This document shows positions 1-8,271 of a DNA stretch of 64,000 nucleotides, one piece after another. A program made the position numbers and the translations under genes. The first letter of the stretch is position 1. Each line of letters begins with the position of its first letter. The notes under the pieces are model-generated. The model searched no databases. It was given only the letters and a program-made list of their open reading frames with translations, and was not told the DNA's origin. Source of the DNA: Clostridia bacterium (GTDB taxonomy: Bacteria > Bacillota > Clostridia > Christensenellales > Aristaeellaceae); NCBI GenBank assembly GCA_017552535.1, contig JAFZPV010000035.1, positions 1 to 64,000 of the forward strand. Reading direction: 5' to 3'.

Positions 1-323
1 AACCGCCAGCTCCGTCAAGGGTAAAATGAATGCCCGCTCAGCGGGCACCCTTGACAAATCTGTCTGTTTCTGGTAGAACAATTACCAAGAGCCGAACGGC
101 AGATTCTGCCATTCGGCCCCGACCAATCTCGATCATATCACAGAAGACCGCTATTTACAGAAAGAATTTCACACCGCCCACGCAGCTGCATCTTTTGCTG
201 CTTTAGAGGTTTTTCACAGCAACTTATAAAGTGTTGCAAAAACGATTGGCCGGATTGCACAAATGACGGCAATCCTTGGATATACGAATACTGTTTATTG
301 CCGCCATAGCCTATCATTTCTTT
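1..323. other. Gene-poor edge region with two strong hairpins
   Basis: No convincing gene is seen here. Two stem-loops stand out: a nested one at 14-55, with outer arms GTCAAGGGT and ACCCTTGAC around an inner GCCCGCT/AGCGGGC stem, and a second at about 92-119 around GCCGAA...TTCGGC. A stop-free stretch on the + strand (about 120-229, ending ...FAALEVFHSNL) could be the tail of a decayed gene, but I do not recognise it. Base composition from about 160 on is lower in GC than most of the window and continues into the acetyltransferase gene. Confidence 0.4.
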
Positions 324-905
324 TTAAGACTGGCAGTATAATGAACAGTTGCCATAATCCTCTCTAAGCATACCGTAAATGTTATAGTCACAATAGACCG
401 AAACCATTTTGCCTTGTCGGATTGTCCCTTCTTTTATGAACCCACACCGCTGCAGTACCTTATTCGAAGCAATGTTCCTTACATCGGCACGCCCATTCAG
501 CCGTTCAATTTCAGTGTTTTCAAAAACGAACTTTACTACTTCCTTCAGTGCTTCTGTAGTAATTCCCATATTCCAGTATTCAGGATGAATACGGTACCCT
601 ATATCACCCATCCTCGAATTCTGTATATCAAATACTGCAATCATACCGATCACTTTATTGGTTTCTTTCAATACGATTCCCCAATCAAAATCAGGAGAAG
701 GCTTTCTTTTCACCCAAGGACGAGGGTCAATAAACATCAATTCTGGATTCTTCTCACCTTGACTGGCCTTTCGTCCCCAATAGGTATAAATTTCATCTCT
801 GCCCAGCCATTCTTTCAAATCCGGTACATCTGCTTCGTTAAGAGTTCTGATAATCAGTCTGTCTGTTTCAAGAACAGGCTTATTCATTTCGTAATCTTTT
901 AACAT
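324..905 (-). CDS. GNAT-family N-acetyltransferase, RimJ/RimL-like
   Basis: 193-residue GNAT protein predicted to transfer an acetyl group from acetyl-CoA to an amine, possibly a ribosomal-protein N-terminus or a small molecule. The family pattern is visible: TDRLIIRTLNEADVPDL at the start, IGYRIHPEYWNMGITTEAL around the acetyl-CoA loop (about 102-120), then the NIASNKVLQRCGFIKEG motif typical of RimJ/RimL-type enzymes. The ATG has a GGAGG only four bases upstream; a later Met (residue 7) has no better site. GC content is clearly lower than in the guaA gene upstream, which suggests recent acquisition. The substrate cannot be told from sequence. Confidence 0.85.
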   Translation of the reverse strand: MLKDYEMNKPVLETDRLIIRTLNEADVPDLKEWLGRDEIYTYWGRKASQGEKNPELMFIDPRPWVKRKPSPDFDWGIVLKETNKVIGMIAVFDIQNSRMGDIGYRIHPEYWNMGITTEALKEVVKFVFENTEIERLNGRADVRNIASNKVLQRCGFIKEGTIRQGKMVSVYCDYNIYGMLREDYGNCSLYCQS

Positions 906-1022
906 GGTACCTCCATCATATTCATGCTTTCTGTCTCTTGGAAAAATTCAAATTTCTATAACTGATCGTAAATCAAGAATACCGCATATGTTCCGCAAAG
1001 TCAATACCGTTCCGCAATAATC

Positions 1023-1064
1023 AAAGCCCGAAAAACCTTGAAAATTCAGGCTTTTCGGGCTTTT
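1023..1064 (-). terminator. Terminator after guaA
   Basis: A near-perfect stem with arms AAAGCCCGAAAA and TTTTCGGGCTTT lies 23 bases past the guaA stop codon. T-rich sequence follows on both strands, so it may also act in the opposite direction. Confidence 0.7.
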
Positions 1065-1086
1065 TCATCTCAAAAATACCGGGGAT

Positions 1087-2076
1087 TTATTCCCACTCGA
1101 TCGTCGCCACGGGCTTGGGGGACATGTCCAGAAGCACGCGGTTCACGCCGGGGACTTCGTTCACGATGCGCTGAGTGATCTTCTGCAGAAGGGCCCAGTC
1201 AAGTTCCGGGACGACGGCGGTCATGGCGTCGCGGGTGTTCACCGCGCGGACGACCACGGGGTATTCCCAGCAGCGGGCGCCGTTGCGCACGCCGGTGGAT
1301 TTAAAGTCCGGCACGATGGTGAAGTACTGCCATACCTTGCCTTCGAGGCCGGCGTTTTTGAACTCCTCCCGCAGGATGGCGTCGCTTTCGCGCACTAGGT
1401 TCAGGCGATCGCGGGTAATGGCGCCGGGGCAGCGCACGCCCAGGCCCGGGCCGGGGAAGGGCTGGCGGTACACCATGTTGTCCGGCAGGCCCAGCTGCTT
1501 GCCCACCATGCGCACTTCGTCTTTGAACAGGATGCGCACGGGCTCCACCAGCTCGAACCGGTCTTTGATGTCCTCCGGCAGCCCACCGGCGTTGTGATGG
1601 GCCTTGATGCCGGCTTCGCTCTCCAGGATGTCCGGCCAGATCGTGCCCTGGGCCAGGAAGGCGATGCCGTCCAGCTTGCGGGCCTCTTCGGCAAAGACAT
1701 CGATGAACTCGCCGCCGATGATGTTTCGCTTCTGCTCCGGGTCGGTGACGCCCGACAGCTTGTCCAGGAAGCGGTCGGTGGCGTCCACGTAGATGAGGTT
1801 CGCGTCCATCTGGCCGCGGAACACTTCGATCACCTGTTCGGGTTCGCCCTTGCGCAGCAGGCCGTGGTTCACGTGCACGCAAACCAGCTGCTTGCCCACG
1901 GCTTTGATGAGCAGGGCCGCCACGACGGAGGAATCCACGCCGCCGGACAGAGCCAGAAGCACTTTGTTGCTGCCGATCTGCCTGCGTGCCAGGGCGATCT
2001 GCTCGTCGATGAAGGCCTGTGCCAGTTCGGGTGTGGTGATGCGCTCCATGTTATCGGGACGTCTGATTTCCGCCAT
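1087..2076 (-). CDS. guaA: GMP synthase, ATP pyrophosphatase subunit (no glutaminase domain)
   Basis: 329 residues matching only the C-terminal two thirds of a standard GuaA (about 510-525 residues). It adenylates XMP and aminates it to GMP with ammonia supplied by a separate glutaminase. The PP-loop LLALSGGVDSSV (about 39-50) binds ATP. The motifs GEFIDVFAEEA, HHNAGGLPED and RQPFPGPGLGVRCPGAI are those of the synthetase and dimerisation parts. The amidotransferase triad is absent from this protein and no guaA-type glutaminase gene is in the window, so a stand-alone partner may lie elsewhere, as in archaeal two-subunit enzymes. The start at MAEIRRP was chosen because AAGGAGGA sits just upstream; the longer frame starting 14 codons earlier has no such site. 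Confidence 0.93.
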   Translation of the reverse strand: MAEIRRPDNMERITTPELAQAFIDEQIALARRQIGSNKVLLALSGGVDSSVVAALLIKAVGKQLVCVHVNHGLLRKGEPEQVIEVFRGQMDANLIYVDATDRFLDKLSGVTDPEQKRNIIGGEFIDVFAEEARKLDGIAFLAQGTIWPDILESEAGIKAHHNAGGLPEDIKDRFELVEPVRILFKDEVRMVGKQLGLPDNMVYRQPFPGPGLGVRCPGAITRDRLNLVRESDAILREEFKNAGLEGKVWQYFTIVPDFKSTGVRNGARCWEYPVVVRAVNTRDAMTAVVPELDWALLQKITQRIVNEVPGVNRVLLDMSPKPVATIEWE

Positions 2077-2135
2077 ATCTGTTTCCTCCTTATGTGATCG
2101 GGCGTGTTTGCCTTTCAAAAAGATAAGAAATTATA

Positions 2136-2156
2136 GCACCGCTCTTTGAGCGGTGC
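2136..2156 (-). terminator. Hairpin between acyltransferase-like gene and guaA
   Basis: Perfect 9-bp stem GCACCGCTC/GAGCGGTGC with a three-base loop, 23 bases past the stop of the upstream gene, followed on the minus strand by a T-rich tract. The TATAAT immediately after it (2130-2135) could instead serve as the guaA -10 box, but no good -35 is seen. Confidence 0.55.
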
Positions 2157-2179
2157 GTTGCGGGTATGCGTTTTTTGGG

Positions 2180-3046
2180 CTAATTTTTATATGCGGTTTC
2201 TGTTACGATTTTGTCCGGACGCTTTTCCAGCTGGGAGGGGTCCAGCAGCAGGTTCTTGAAGTATGCGAAGGCCCGGGCGTAGGAAGCGCCGCCGCAGATG
2301 CGTTCGTCCGTGGTCACGCCGATGGGGATCACGGTCTTGGTCTTTGGGCCTTCCCGGGTGAGCATGACCTGCTTTTCAAACTTGCCCAGGGCCAGGAAGG
2401 CGCTGGTGTTGCCGAAGTTGTACAGGTGGTGGTACAGGGAAGGCATGCCGATGGAGGCCATGTTGGTGATGAACATGCTGCAGTGGAACGGGCTCACCTT
2501 GTAGATGAAGGAGGGCATCAGGCCGTAGCGGTCCAAAAACCGGGCCAGCGCCACTACCCAGATCACCAAAAGGCGGAACTTTACGAGCTTGGTGGCGAAA
2601 TCCACGGTGCCGTTGTCCGCGTCCGCGTCTGTGGCTTCTTTCGTTTCGCGCTCGATCTGCTCGGTCACCTCGTCGATGGTGGCATCGGGCTTAAAGTTCA
2701 TTTTGATCAGGGCTTCGTCCAGGTTCTCTTTGTTTTTGGCGTTTCTCAGCACCGTGAGGGAGACCAGAATCTGGTTGCGCGCGAACACCTGGCGGTTGGA
2801 GATGAAACGGTTCATTTCCGGATACTGGCTCACCACGCGCACGTACGCCGCGATCAGCAGGCCCATGAAGGACACCTTGCCGCCTGCCTTGGAGCGACGG
2901 CGGATGTAATCCGCGATGGGCTCGTAATCCACATATTCCGTAACCAGGTTGCAGGCGTCGTTGCGCGTGGGCATAATGTAGGGCATCACCGTTACGATGG
3001 GGTCGATATCGTCAAGACGGCGCCCGTCCGGTCTGCGTCCGAACAT
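2180..3046 (-). CDS. 2-oxoacid dehydrogenase acyltransferase-like protein with altered active site
   Basis: 288 residues resembling the catalytic domain of dihydrolipoamide acyltransferases (E2, chloramphenicol-acetyltransferase fold), without lipoyl or subunit-binding domains. The later half carries family patterns: FHCSMFITNMASIG (about 186-199), then TKTVIPIGVTTDERICGGA near residue 250, followed by AFAYFKNLLLDPSQL. In true E2 enzymes the latter segment reads DHRVVDGA, where the His is the catalytic base; here the His is Glu and the later Asp is Gly. Classical acyl transfer is therefore doubtful. The internal ATG at 3046 was chosen over 3052 because GGAGG lies eight bases before it. No E1 or E3 genes are nearby. 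Confidence 0.75.
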   Translation of the reverse strand: MFGRRPDGRRLDDIDPIVTVMPYIMPTRNDACNLVTEYVDYEPIADYIRRRSKAGGKVSFMGLLIAAYVRVVSQYPEMNRFISNRQVFARNQILVSLTVLRNAKNKENLDEALIKMNFKPDATIDEVTEQIERETKEATDADADNGTVDFATKLVKFRLLVIWVVALARFLDRYGLMPSFIYKVSPFHCSMFITNMASIGMPSLYHHLYNFGNTSAFLALGKFEKQVMLTREGPKTKTVIPIGVTTDERICGGASYARAFAYFKNLLLDPSQLEKRPDKIVTETAYKN

Positions 3047-3200
3047 AGTCATTACCTCCCGGTCGATTTTCCAATATTAAAACACAGTCCATATCAGATT
3101 TCAACAGTTTTTGGATAAAATATCATAAAAGAAAAGCGGCATGCAGGAAAGCGCGCCGAAAACAAGAATCTATAATCCGAAAACAGGCGGGGTGAGGCGG

Positions 3201-3752
3201 ATGAAGCCGGAAGAACTGCGGGAGACGGTGGTCTCAAAGGAAAAGATCTTCGAAGGCCGGATACTGGACGTTCAGAAATGGACGGTGTCTCTGCCCGGCG
3301 GAAACGAAGCCTTCCGCGAAGTGGTGCTGCACCGGGGCGCCAGCGCGGTGGTGCCGGTGGACGAGGACAAAAACGTGTATCTGGTCACGCAGTACCGCGC
3401 GCCCATCGGCGATCTGCTCACCGAGATCCCGGCGGGCAAGCTGGACTATGCGGGCGAAGACCGGCTTCAGGCCGCCAAGCGCGAACTGAGGGAAGAAACC
3501 GGCTTCACCGCGGATAAGTGGACGCACCTGACCGACCTGTACACCACGCCGGGCTTCAGCAGTGAAATGATCAGCGTGTACCTGGCGCAGGGGCTCAAAA
3601 ATGGGGAAACGGAATTTGACGACGACGAGTTCATCGACGTGAAAAAGCTGCCGCTGGCCGAGGCCGTGCGTATGGCGCGCTCGGGGGAGATACGCGACGG
3701 CAAGACCGTGGCGGGGCTGCTTTTGGCCGACCATATCGTAAACGGAGACTGA
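3201..3752 (+). CDS. nudF: ADP-ribose pyrophosphatase (Nudix hydrolase)
   Basis: 183-residue Nudix hydrolase, probably splitting ADP-ribose to AMP and ribose 5-phosphate. The Nudix box is GKLDYAGED followed by RLQAAKRELREETGF (about 80-102), with one more residue than the usual spacing in the first loop; the REL-REETG metal-binding core is intact. The segment YRAPIGDLLTEIPAGKLD and a downstream TTPGFSSEMISVYLA are characteristic of the ADPRase branch. The start MKPEEL was preferred because a GA-rich site (GGGGTGAGG) precedes it; the longer frame from 3141 lacks one. The stop is three bases before the next gene, so they are probably cotranscribed. Confidence 0.88.
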   Translation: MKPEELRETVVSKEKIFEGRILDVQKWTVSLPGGNEAFREVVLHRGASAVVPVDEDKNVYLVTQYRAPIGDLLTEIPAGKLDYAGEDRLQAAKRELREETGFTADKWTHLTDLYTTPGFSSEMISVYLAQGLKNGETEFDDDEFIDVKKLPLAEAVRMARSGEIRDGKTVAGLLLADHIVNGD

Positions 3753-3755
3753 AAT

Positions 3756-5477
3756 ATGTACAGAAGAGTGCTGTGCGACTGGTACCTGAGCGACGGCATA
3801 CACAAGCCTTTGCGCCTGGACGCCCCGCAGAACGTGGAGGAAGCGCTTTCGGAAGCGGGCGCGATCCCCACCGGCGCGTCCTATGAAGAACATACGTTTT
3901 CGGAGTGGATATACAGGCGCACCTGGCGGTACAAATCGGAGTTCACGCTGCCTTCGCCCGAAAAGCGGGCCTTTCTGCGCCTAAGCGGCATGCGCGGCTC
4001 CTGGCGCGCGCTGGTGAACGGCGCCTGCGCCGCAGAAGGCGACGGCGACGGCGCGGAGTTTGAGGTGACCGCTCTTTTGAAGGAGCCCAACCGGATCGAG
4101 CTGTGCTTCGATCCCGACAAAAGCGGAAAGATCCGGCCTGTATGGGGTTTTGACGGCATGCTCAGCTACCGCCTGACCGGCCCGGCGGCCGTGCAGGAGG
4201 CTTCTTTCGATGAAGACGCCGGCGGCGCGAAGGTCTTTACGGCCATGAGCCTTGTAAAGGACGCCCGCTGCGAGTGGACGTTCACCCTTCGGAACAGCCT
4301 TGGCGAAAGCAAGGCGCACTATAAAGAAGATCTGTTGGCGGGCTACACGCCTGTGGCGAGGCAGCTGTTTGCGGGCAAGCTCCAAAGGGGCGAAACCAAC
4401 GCCCTTACCGTGAGCGTAAAGGCGGACGGCGAGGAGAGCGACGAAATCGGACTCGACCTTTTCCTGCCGGAGGAAGGCACCGTTCCCCGGGGCTTCGTGG
4501 GCCGCACGGAGGCCATGATGGGCCTGGGGGAGACCGCGGGCGCCAACGCGGCTTTTACGGACGGGGAAGAGCCCACGGCGGCCCACCGCCGGCTCGCCGC
4601 GCGCCACGGCCTGGAAAGCCGCACGCTGGAAGGCGTCGTGCCGATAAACGCACTGGACGCCCTGCTACCCTATGACAAGCTGATGGCGCTGGCCGGCAGC
4701 GAAAGCGCCCTGGACGATAACGCCCTCTGGGCGCTCACGGACAGCAGGCGGGACTGCCTGGACGAGACCCTGAAAGAGGTGCCCTCCGGAGAGGTGCGCC
4801 AGGTCACGGCGCAGAGCCGGTACCGCCAGGCGGAGGACCTGCGCCTGCGGGCGCTGGACGCGCGTCTCAGGGGCCTGCCTTTTGTGATCGGCGGCGCGGA
4901 CGAAGGGCTTGAATCGCCCGCTTCCTGCGCGCTCATGGATGACGACAGGCATCTGCGCCCCGCGCTGTACGCCCTGGTTTCCGCCTGGCAGAGCCAGCTG
5001 GCCTTCGTGCGCCTGCCCGGCAGCATTCCGGAGGACGGCATATTCTCCTGCGAGGTGTGCTTTGTATCAGACGAAGAGATCAGCCGCCCGCTCACCGTGT
5101 GCGTGGCCGGCTACGACGAGAGCGGAAATGAGACCAGCCGCACGCTGTTTGCCGCCGCCTGCCCGGGTACGGTGGGCAGGTGCACGATGGAGATCCCTTC
5201 TTCCGGCGGCCTGATGATCCGCACCACGCTTCTGAAGGACGGAGAAAGCCTCACCGTATGGGATACCGCCGTGCTGCGTCCGGGCACGCATTTTGAAGAC
5301 CTGCCCCGCACGCAGCTTCTGGCGGCGCAGGGCCGCATCGCCAACGTGGGCCGGGCGGCGGCGCTGGGGGTGTGCGTGCCCTCCGCCGGATATTTCGGCT
5401 GCCTGCTGCCCGGAGAATACGTGAACGCCACCCGCGAAGACCCCGACGACGCCGAGGGCTTGAATGTTTATATGTAA
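3756..5477 (+). CDS. GH2-like carbohydrate-binding protein without clear catalytic residues
   Basis: 573 residues. The first 160 look like the jelly-roll sugar-binding domain of family 2 glycosidases: IYRRTWRYKSEFTLP (about 52-66), then LRLSGMRGSWRALVNGAC and the LKEPNRIELCFDP strand. An immunoglobulin-like section follows. The central part, where a TIM barrel with the NE acid/base motif should be, contains no recognisable NE pair or nucleophile segment, and the C-terminal 140 residues again look like beta-sandwich (CVAGYDESGNETSRTL). There is no signal peptide. It may be a degenerate beta-mannosidase relative with a binding or accessory role; the function is unknown. It begins four bases after the Nudix stop, with GGAG upstream. 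Confidence 0.6.
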   Translation: MYRRVLCDWYLSDGIHKPLRLDAPQNVEEALSEAGAIPTGASYEEHTFSEWIYRRTWRYKSEFTLPSPEKRAFLRLSGMRGSWRALVNGACAAEGDGDGAEFEVTALLKEPNRIELCFDPDKSGKIRPVWGFDGMLSYRLTGPAAVQEASFDEDAGGAKVFTAMSLVKDARCEWTFTLRNSLGESKAHYKEDLLAGYTPVARQLFAGKLQRGETNALTVSVKADGEESDEIGLDLFLPEEGTVPRGFVGRTEAMMGLGETAGANAAFTDGEEPTAAHRRLAARHGLESRTLEGVVPINALDALLPYDKLMALAGSESALDDNALWALTDSRRDCLDETLKEVPSGEVRQVTAQSRYRQAEDLRLRALDARLRGLPFVIGGADEGLESPASCALMDDDRHLRPALYALVSAWQSQLAFVRLPGSIPEDGIFSCEVCFVSDEEISRPLTVCVAGYDESGNETSRTLFAAACPGTVGRCTMEIPSSGGLMIRTTLLKDGESLTVWDTAVLRPGTHFEDLPRTQLLAAQGRIANVGRAAALGVCVPSAGYFGCLLPGEYVNATREDPDDAEGLNVYM

Positions 5478-5509
5478 GCAATACGCCGGATAAGAAGGTA
5501 AGTATATCC

Positions 5510-6091
5510 ATGTTTGAAGCGAGTCCCTTCGATACGATGCCCGAGCTGGAGACCGAAAGCCTGCTGCTGCGCAGGATGGAGATGCGCGACGCGCAGGACA
5601 TGTATGAGTACTCCCGCGACCCCCTGGTGGCAAAGCACGTGCTGTGGGACGCCCACACCTCCGTGAGCGACACCAAGAGCTATCTGCGCTACATGCTGCG
5701 CAAATACCGGGCGGGCGAGCCTTCTTCCTGGTGCATCGTGGAAAAATCCACCGGCAAGGTGGTGGGCACCATAGGCTATATGTGGTATCAGAAAGACAAC
5801 AGCGCATGCGAGGTGGGCTATTCTCTGGCCCGCAGGTGCTGGAACCGGGGCTACATGACCCAGGCCCTGAACGCCGTGCTGGATTATACGTTCCGGGAGC
5901 TGGGCATCAACCGGGTGGAGGCCCAGCACGAGACCGACAACGGCGCTTCCGGCGCGGTGATGCGCAAATGCGGCATGACGAAGGAAGGCACCCTGCGCAG
6001 CCGCCTGTACAACAAGGGCAGATATGTGGACGTGGACCTGTACTCCATCCTGCGCAAGGAGTATATGAGCCGCATCGGGCGCAAGGCGTGA
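5510..6091 (+). CDS. GNAT-family N-acetyltransferase
   Basis: 193-residue acetyltransferase of the RimJ/RimL group. It shows LETESLLLRRMEMRDA at the start, then GTIGYMWY, VGYSLARRCWNRGYMTQAL (acetyl-CoA loop, about 104-122) and the NGASGAVMRKCGMTKEGTLR motif near 145-164. The start was set at MFEASP because GAAGG precedes it; sequence upstream in frame belongs to the end of the previous gene in another frame. The stop is three bases before the ATPase gene. The substrate is unknown. It shares fold but little sequence with the acetyltransferase at 324-905. Confidence 0.85.
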   Translation: MFEASPFDTMPELETESLLLRRMEMRDAQDMYEYSRDPLVAKHVLWDAHTSVSDTKSYLRYMLRKYRAGEPSSWCIVEKSTGKVVGTIGYMWYQKDNSACEVGYSLARRCWNRGYMTQALNAVLDYTFRELGINRVEAQHETDNGASGAVMRKCGMTKEGTLRSRLYNKGRYVDVDLYSILRKEYMSRIGRKA

Positions 6092-6094
6092 CGC

Positions 6095-6976
6095 ATGCTG
6101 TACCTGAGCGCGTTTTATTTTCCGGGAGAGGAACGGGAATCCGACTTTCTGTTTGGGCTGAAGACCACTTACGACCAGTCCGTATATCCCTACGGCGTTT
6201 TGCCGAAGGCGGGCCTGAACGAGATCTTTTTCCGCCCGGTGACGATCCTCTACGGCGGAAACGGCAGCGGCAAGAGCACGGTGCTCAACGTGATCGCCGA
6301 AAAGCTGCGCCTGCACCGCAGCAGCGCCTGCAACCGCTCCCGCTTCTTTGAGAATTTCGTGGACAGATGCTCGTTTTCGCTGGACGAAACCGTCCCGCAG
6401 GGCAGCCGCATCATCGCCAGCGACGAGGTCTTCGACATGATGCTGGACATCCGCTCCGTAAACGAGGGGATCGACCGCAGGCGCGAAGAGCTGGCGGACG
6501 ATTATTTTGAACTGAAAAAGGAAAAGTTCCAACTGAGATCCCTGGACGACCTGGATCATCTGCGCCGCATCAACAGGGCCCGCAGCAAGACCCTGAGCCG
6601 GTTCGTGGAGGGCGAATCCGGCAAGAGCCTTCGGGAGCGCTCCAACGGGGAAAGCGCTCTGATGTACTTTCAGAACAAGATCGATCCCGACACCCTGTGC
6701 CTGCTGGACGAGCCTGAAAACAGCCTGAGCCCGGAAAACCAGCTGATCCTGGCGGATTTTCTGGCTGAGTGCGCCCGCTACTGCGGTAACCAGCTGGTGA
6801 TCAGCACCCACTCGCCGTTTCTGCTGGCGCTGCCCGGTGCCAGGATCGTCGACCTGGACGACGGCTCGAGGACGGCCGACAGCTGGACGCAGCTGAAAAA
6901 TCCCAGGATATACTACGATTTCTTCCGGAAGCACGCCCGGGAGTTTGAGGAAGGCCAAAAAGAAGACCATCCCTGA
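6095..6976 (+). CDS. AAA-family ATPase, ABC/SMC-like single-protein type
   Basis: 293-residue P-loop ATPase. Walker A is YGGNGSGKST (about 53-62), a signature-like SNGESALMYF lies near 183, and Walker B with its catalytic Glu is CLLDEPENSLSP near 204-215; a final ISTHSPFLLALPG provides the switch His. This is the architecture of the predicted ATP-binding/OLD-like AAA proteins often labelled AAA_23 or AAA_21, which act alone in the cytoplasm; the partner and substrate are not known. It is the last gene of the + strand run from the Nudix gene, separated by three bases from the acetyltransferase. Confidence 0.8.
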   Translation: MLYLSAFYFPGEERESDFLFGLKTTYDQSVYPYGVLPKAGLNEIFFRPVTILYGGNGSGKSTVLNVIAEKLRLHRSSACNRSRFFENFVDRCSFSLDETVPQGSRIIASDEVFDMMLDIRSVNEGIDRRREELADDYFELKKEKFQLRSLDDLDHLRRINRARSKTLSRFVEGESGKSLRERSNGESALMYFQNKIDPDTLCLLDEPENSLSPENQLILADFLAECARYCGNQLVISTHSPFLLALPGARIVDLDDGSRTADSWTQLKNPRIYYDFFRKHAREFEEGQKEDHP

Positions 6977-6998
6977 CAGCGCACGTCGGGGATGGTGT
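6962..6998 (+). terminator. Hairpin at the end of the ATPase gene
   Basis: Inverted arms (AAGACCATCCC / GGGATGGTGTCTT) straddle the stop codon of the ATPase gene. The tract that follows is only modestly T-rich, so termination efficiency is uncertain. Confidence 0.45.
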
Positions 6999-7058
6999 CT
7001 TATATACCGCCAAGGGGCGGGGAAAACCGGTCTTTTGTGTTTCTGTTTTTTCAGACAG

Positions 7059-7658
7059 TCATGAACGCCGCCTGCGCTGGGGGCAGCGCTCCTTCAGCAG
7101 TTCCCGGACGTTCTTTTCCTCTTCCGGCGTCATGATCGCCTTGAACAGGCCGGTCCTGTTTTTCTGGCCGGTGGAGAGGGTAAAAACGTATTTGGTCTCC
7201 TTGATCTTTCGCTGAACGTCGGTGTAATGCATCCGGACGGTATTCTCCCCCGACCGGGAGTCGATATGCGTAACTAACATGTCTTCATAGAAGTCGTAAA
7301 CGAGAGGCGCTCCCTCCGGGTCCAGCTCGCGCATCTGTTTTCCGGCGCGGACGGGCCTGAACCAAAGCTGGTACAGGGCGTAAAACGCAATAAAACCGAC
7401 GGCGATGATCCATGCTCCACGGTCTATGACCGACCTGAATATGCGCTCCAGAAACGCGTCAAACGGGATATAACCGTCCCGCAGCCAAGGGTACAGGTCT
7501 TTGAATGTCACGATCATCGGGATCAGCACCATCATAAGCAGGTAAATCACCATGTATATCCAAAAACGGCGCAGGCCGGACGCGCGTACGGCCTTTTTGT
7601 AGTCCTTTTCGCTGAGAATGCCGCTGATATGGAGAATGGGGCTTGGCTCCTTGCTCAT
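7059..7658 (-). CDS. YcxB-like membrane protein
   Basis: 199 residues with two membrane segments near the N-terminus (WIYMVIYLLMMVLIPMIV about 32-49 and WIIAVGFIAFYALYQLWF about 82-99), then a soluble C-terminal domain containing YDFYEDMLVTHIDSRSGENT and YTDVQRKIKETKYVFTL. That arrangement matches the YcxB family of small membrane proteins of unknown role. The second ATG of the frame (7658) was chosen since GGAGG sits seven bases before it. A separate strong promoter lies upstream, so it is probably its own transcription unit. Confidence 0.7.
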   Translation of the reverse strand: MSKEPSPILHISGILSEKDYKKAVRASGLRRFWIYMVIYLLMMVLIPMIVTFKDLYPWLRDGYIPFDAFLERIFRSVIDRGAWIIAVGFIAFYALYQLWFRPVRAGKQMRELDPEGAPLVYDFYEDMLVTHIDSRSGENTVRMHYTDVQRKIKETKYVFTLSTGQKNRTGLFKAIMTPEEEKNVRELLKERCPQRRRRS

Positions 7659-7705
7659 TTGCATTCCTCCTGCCGCAAAGCCGGATATTCAGTCTGACAA
7701 GTGAC

Positions 7706-7734
7706 ATTGTATTCCACGCATCAGGCGTTGTCAA
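7706..7734 (-). promoter_or_regulatory. Sigma-A promoter of the YcxB-like gene
   Basis: On the minus strand TTGACA (7729-7734) is separated by exactly 17 bases from TACAAT (7706-7711), about 50 bases before the start codon. Confidence 0.7.
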
Positions 7735-7746
7735 TGCCTGCCGATG

Positions 7747-8271
7747 TCAGGGTTCTACGATCACGATGCGCTTTTTCTCGTCCAGCGCGCAGGAAAGGGT
7801 CATGCGCGTGCCGCCGGGCGTGCCGTCGTACACGGCGATCAGGGCGTCCGAGCGGGACACCAGGAAGCGGTTGCGCTCGAACAGGCAGAACGGGGTGTAG
7901 AAGGGGCTGATCACCGTGAGCACGTCTGCGCTTTCGCACAGGAACGCGTGGGTGCGCCTGTCCGGCTCCGGCCATCTGTCCGCCTGCTGCGGACAGGGAA
8001 CTGCCATCTCCAGCGTGAGATCCGGGTTTTCCTCTTTCATGTCCAGGATCAGAAGCGCCGCCAGCGTGTCCACGCCCAGCGCGCCGCCGGAGAGGAAGTG
8101 GGTATAGCCATCCTGAATGAGCACCTGCACCTCTGTGCGCAGACGCGAAACGAGCGCCCGGTAAGGGGCGCTTATTTCGTCGGAAAGGTAGGGGTACTTG
8201 TTGGGGCGGTGGCCGGTAAACGCGCAGGCCTTGCCCCAGGGCGCGGGCGCGCGGCGCTCTAATCGCTGCAC
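7747..8271 (-). CDS. SLOG-family protein (DUF1273/YpsA-like)
   Basis: 174-residue protein of the SLOG superfamily, Rossmann-like proteins that bind nucleotides or nucleotide-derived ligands. The opening KACAFTGHRPNKYPYL (about 14-29) and the glycine-rich FLSGGALGVDTLAALLIL (about 59-76) are the hallmarks of the DUF1273/YpsA branch; DALIAVYDGTPGGTRMTL near the end is the second conserved loop. The frame opens with a GTG at 8271, preceded by GGAG, and overlaps the end of the HAD gene by 13 bases, so it is the last gene of the ileS operon. The physiological ligand is unknown. Confidence 0.8.
   Translation of the reverse strand: MQRLERRAPAPWGKACAFTGHRPNKYPYLSDEISAPYRALVSRLRTEVQVLIQDGYTHFLSGGALGVDTLAALLILDMKEENPDLTLEMAVPCPQQADRWPEPDRRTHAFLCESADVLTVISPFYTPFCLFERNRFLVSRSDALIAVYDGTPGGTRMTLSCALDEKKRIVIVEP

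Noticed and set aside
5468..6970. A 500-codon minus frame across the GNAT and ATPase genes
   Set aside because: Covers two genes with intact motifs on the other strand; composition artefact.
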